NCBI GenBank assembly: GCA_017939755.1 | Contig: JAGBAJ010000024.1 | Span: 1 to 36,797 of the forward strand | Direction of reading: 5' to 3' | Length of the DNA stretch: 36,797 bases | Source of the DNA: Clostridia bacterium | GTDB lineage: Bacteria > Bacillota > Clostridia > TANB77 > CAG-508 | Shown: positions 34,975 to 36,797 of the stretch, piece by piece | Layout of the letters: the number at the start of each line of letters is the position of its first letter | How positions within the stretch are numbered: position 1 is the first letter of the stretch | The notes under the pieces: model-generated | Databases searched by the model: none | Told to the model about the DNA's origin: nothing | Seen by the model: the letters and a program-made list of their open reading frames with translations, nothing else | Position numbers and translations under genes: made by a program

Positions 34975-35208
34975 AAAAATTTTGTCACAATTCACAGCTA
35001 TATATACATACAAGGATTTCAAGATATAATGTTAATTTATAATGTGTAGTCAAGGTGGGGACCGACAAGGTAGAATAAGTAAACGTTGCAAGCGACTAGC
35101 GAAGCAACAACTACTTATTCTTCGCAGTTGGGGCGAAACTTATAAATTGATATTATGTCTTGAAATCATAATAAATTTATATTAGCAGTGAATTGGAACA
35201 AAATTTTT
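34975..35208 (+). mobile_element. 234-bp imperfect palindromic element (MITE-like, or a structured RNA)
   Basis: It accounts for the gene-free stretch after metG. Outer arms AAAAATTTTGT..CAATTCAC.GC (34975-34998) face their complement at 35185-35208. An inner 28-bp helix (35015-35042 with 35140-35167) has no mismatch, only three G-U pairs. The core (35043-35139) is richer in G+C and folds again: GAATAAGTA/TACTTATTC (35073-35081 with 35112-35120) and GTTGC/GCAAC. There is no open reading frame. This is the form of a non-autonomous miniature transposable element; no clear target duplication was seen. Confidence 0.7.
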
Positions 35209-35238
35209 AATTTTTTAAGATTTGTTCTATTGTCCCCA

Positions 35239-35267
35239 TTGACAAATTAATACTCTAAATATACAAT
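35239..35267 (+). promoter_or_regulatory. Promoter of the kinase gene
   Basis: TTGACA (35239-35244), 17 nt, TACAAT (35262-35267). Confidence 0.78.
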
Positions 35268-35302
35268 GACTTTGATTTATGGAATTCAAGGAGGATTTGT
35301 AT

Positions 35303-35887
35303 ATGGCAAACTCAAAAATAATAATCGTTGAAGGTGCACAGGGTGCTGGAAAAACAACTATTACAGATTTCTTAAGACACTCTTTAAGTTACACAAATTT
35401 ATATAGATTATGTGGTACATCAGACATTACTCCTGCTGGTAAAAAAAAGGCAGAAGAGATGTACATAGACCTATTAGATTACATGAAAAAGATGGAAAAT
35501 AAAAGCATTAACTTATTGTTTGATAGAACCTTTTTTACTGAAGAAAATTACTGTAGATTAGGGAAAAAAGAATATACATTTACTGATGTATATGAGAAAT
35601 TACTAGACGAATTAAGTAAATTAGACTTTGAAATTATTTATATAACATTGTACTTGGAAAATGAAAATTTATATAATGAGAGATTATCAAAACCTGATAG
35701 AGCAGGTAAAGCGGCCTTCAAAGGTTCAAATTTTGCTGCACAAAATAGTATAAGTCAACAAAGAATATACTTAGATATGGCAAAAGAGATAAAAGATAAA
35801 TATCCAAGTATTAATGTTGTTAATATAGAAAATAGTAAGTTACTAGAAGAAACAAAAGCAGAGCTTAGAAGAGTTTTAAACTTCTAA
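35303..35887 (+). CDS. P-loop nucleoside/nucleotide kinase-like protein
   Basis: 194 residues; ATG 35303 with AAGGAGG 7-8 nt upstream. Walker A GAQGAGKTT is at 11-19 (Lys17). A DRTFFTEENY segment around residue 80 resembles the DR.. active-site motif of deoxynucleoside and thymidylate kinases, and SKPDRAGK, near residue 135, could form the lid. The closing part (KEIKDKYPSINVVNIENS) is the usual final beta-alpha unit. It should phosphorylate a nucleoside, nucleotide or similar small substrate in the cytoplasm; the specificity is not visible. It has its own promoter. Confidence 0.8.
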   Translation: MANSKIIIVEGAQGAGKTTITDFLRHSLSYTNLYRLCGTSDITPAGKKKAEEMYIDLLDYMKKMENKSINLLFDRTFFTEENYCRLGKKEYTFTDVYEKLLDELSKLDFEIIYITLYLENENLYNERLSKPDRAGKAAFKGSNFAAQNSISQQRIYLDMAKEIKDKYPSINVVNIENSKLLEETKAELRRVLNF

Positions 35888-35950
35888 ATTTGAATAGTTA
35901 ACATCTGCTCTACTAATATTTAATACATAAGAAAGAAGAGGAACACACAA

Positions 35951-36592
35951 ATGGAAGTTATTAAACCGAATTTAGACGGAATAACAGAATGTAATACTGT
36001 AAAAGGTGTAATAAGAGAAGCTGAAACACATGACATGGATGTCGCATGCTGTTTCTTTAATAAGTGCTACGAATCAAATGTTGAAGCAAGAGGAATGGAA
36101 TTTAGCTCTTGTGAGTTTAGGGATTGCATAAGTCCGAATAGTAAATTTGAGAGAGTAGCATTTACAGATGTTTTATTTGAAAATTGTGATTTTTCGAATG
36201 TTGTTTTTTATGAGTGCAATTTTGTAAGGGTTACATTTAAAAATTGTAAATTAGTTGGATCAAATTTTTGTAATGTTAATATGTATAACATATTAATGGA
36301 TAATTCAAATATATCATATTCAAGTATGGCTCTTGGTACATATAAAGAAGTATGTTTTTCTGAAAATAAAATGTCAAATTCAGTTATTCAGGAAGTTATA
36401 ATGAAGGATGTAGAGTTTGAAAATAATAATCTTATAGCATCTCAGCTATCAAGAACTAGTTTAAATAATGTTGATTTATCAAGCTGCGATATAACTGGTA
36501 TTGCAGTTACTCCAGAAAGCTTAAAAGGGTTAATAGTAAACGAAATGCAAGCAATGGAACTGTCTAAATTACTAGGTATAGTTATTAAATAA
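35951..36592 (+). CDS. Pentapeptide-repeat protein
   Basis: 213 residues with AAGAGGAA upstream. From residue 30 to about 185 the sequence follows the five-residue pattern A/C/S-(D/N/x)-(L/F)-x-x, for example SSCEFRDCISPNSKFERVAFTD, giving a right-handed quadrilateral beta-helix. Cysteine is frequent at the inward positions in the first half (about nine Cys). The last 30 residues (LKGLIVNEMQAMELSKLLGIVIK) form the helical cap or dimer interface seen in Qnr/McbG-like proteins, which mimic DNA and protect gyrase. Whether this one binds gyrase cannot be said. A possible weak promoter is TTGAAT 35890-35895, 18 nt, TAATAT 35914-35919. A terminator follows. Confidence 0.87.
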   Translation: MEVIKPNLDGITECNTVKGVIREAETHDMDVACCFFNKCYESNVEARGMEFSSCEFRDCISPNSKFERVAFTDVLFENCDFSNVVFYECNFVRVTFKNCKLVGSNFCNVNMYNILMDNSNISYSSMALGTYKEVCFSENKMSNSVIQEVIMKDVEFENNNLIASQLSRTSLNNVDLSSCDITGIAVTPESLKGLIVNEMQAMELSKLLGIVIK

Positions 36593-36620
36593 GCTAATTT
36601 AAGAGTTCTTAATAAAGAAG

Positions 36621-36654
36621 AAACTTTGCTACAGAGTATTGTAGCAAAGTTTTT
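36621..36654 (+). terminator. Rho-independent terminator after the pentapeptide-repeat gene
   Basis: AAACTTTGCTACA (36621-36633) pairs perfectly with TGTAGCAAAGTTT (36640-36652), loop GAGTAT, ending in five T. Confidence 0.9.
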
Positions 36655-36673
36655 GTATTAACTTTAAGGGTAA

Positions 36674-36797
36674 ACCACGGGCTATGCCCGTGGTACAGGA
36701 AAGCTTATAGCGATGAGCAAAGGTTACAAAAATACCCACTCAAAACATGATATAATATTTAAAGTTTGACGGCTTAAAATATTAATTATGAGAGGAG
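36674..36797 (+). mobile_element. Probable left end of an IS200/IS605-type element, cut by the window edge
   Basis: ACCACGGGC (36674-36682), TAT, GCCCGTGGT (36686-36694) is a tight GC-rich hairpin of the kind that forms the subterminal recognition structure of IS200/IS605 transposases. Behind it come an extended -10 box (TGATATAAT, 36748-36756) and, at the very edge, GAGAGGAG, a ribosome binding site for a gene that would start just outside. The transposase itself is not visible. Confidence 0.6.

Noticed and set aside
35043..35139. Core of the palindrome as a known RNA (tmRNA, 6S or riboswitch)
   Set aside because: The GC-rich core resembles none of their consensus features that I can recall; kept as part of the palindromic element.

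Overview
The window reads as chromosomal DNA of a low-GC (roughly 30%) Gram-positive anaerobe of the Clostridia type, possibly a gut lineage. Reasons: strong AGGAGG-like ribosome binding sites, TTGACA/TATAAT promoters, a Spo0H-type sigma factor, a Bce-type antibiotic-sensing module, a dockerin-bearing cell-wall hydrolase and Firmicute-type housekeeping genes. Every gene I can support lies on the + strand, and I saw no rRNA or CRISPR array. No species can be named from the sequence alone.

Layout. 1-3.9 kb: two surface proteins, a 5'-truncated glucosaminidase with SH3 domains and a dockerin, and a membrane-anchored SH3/cadherin-like protein with an Asn-rich cytoplasmic tail. 3.9-9.8 kb: tRNA-Thr(CGT) directly in front of ftsY, a UPF0182 membrane protein, a DUF5665-like small membrane protein, a lipoprotein, and sigH behind a consensus promoter. 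9.9-15.3 kb: a bifunctional penicillin-binding protein, two small proteins of unknown function, a PPP-type metallophosphoesterase and a GyrI-like protein. 15.4-20.9 kb: a complete BceR-BceS-BceA-BceB module with matching operators in front of bceR and bceA, followed by a stand-alone GT51 glycosyltransferase. 21-23.3 kb: a YccF protein, decayed coding remnants, and two paralogous membrane proteins flanking a broken DUF3592-like gene. 23.4-26.7 kb: a PHP phosphoesterase, a peroxiredoxin whose ribosome binding site lies in a 16-bp hairpin, and glmM. 26.8-30.3 kb: a 1160-residue papain-like protease with leucine-rich repeats. 30.3-33.2 kb: a DUF84 NTPase of clearly higher GC, a NADAR-like protein and a 467-residue phosphoribosyltransferase, the whole segment bracketed by two nearly identical long inverted repeats. 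33.3-36.8 kb: metG, a 234-bp palindromic element, a P-loop kinase, a pentapeptide-repeat protein, and what looks like the left end of an IS200/IS605-type element running off the window.

How the parts connect. Much of the window serves the cell envelope: wall hydrolase, class A PBP, second GT51 enzyme, GlmM (amino-sugar supply), the Bce sensing/resistance module and the large surface protease. The least explained part is the DUF84 / NADAR-like / phosphoribosyltransferase segment. Its predicted enzymes all act on nucleotides, ribosides or ADP-ribose, two of the genes are tightly coupled, and the bracketing repeats make it the best candidate for an undescribed accessory system. Starts were chosen by ribosome binding site and, where a good promoter exists, by requiring the start codon to lie downstream of the expected transcription start.
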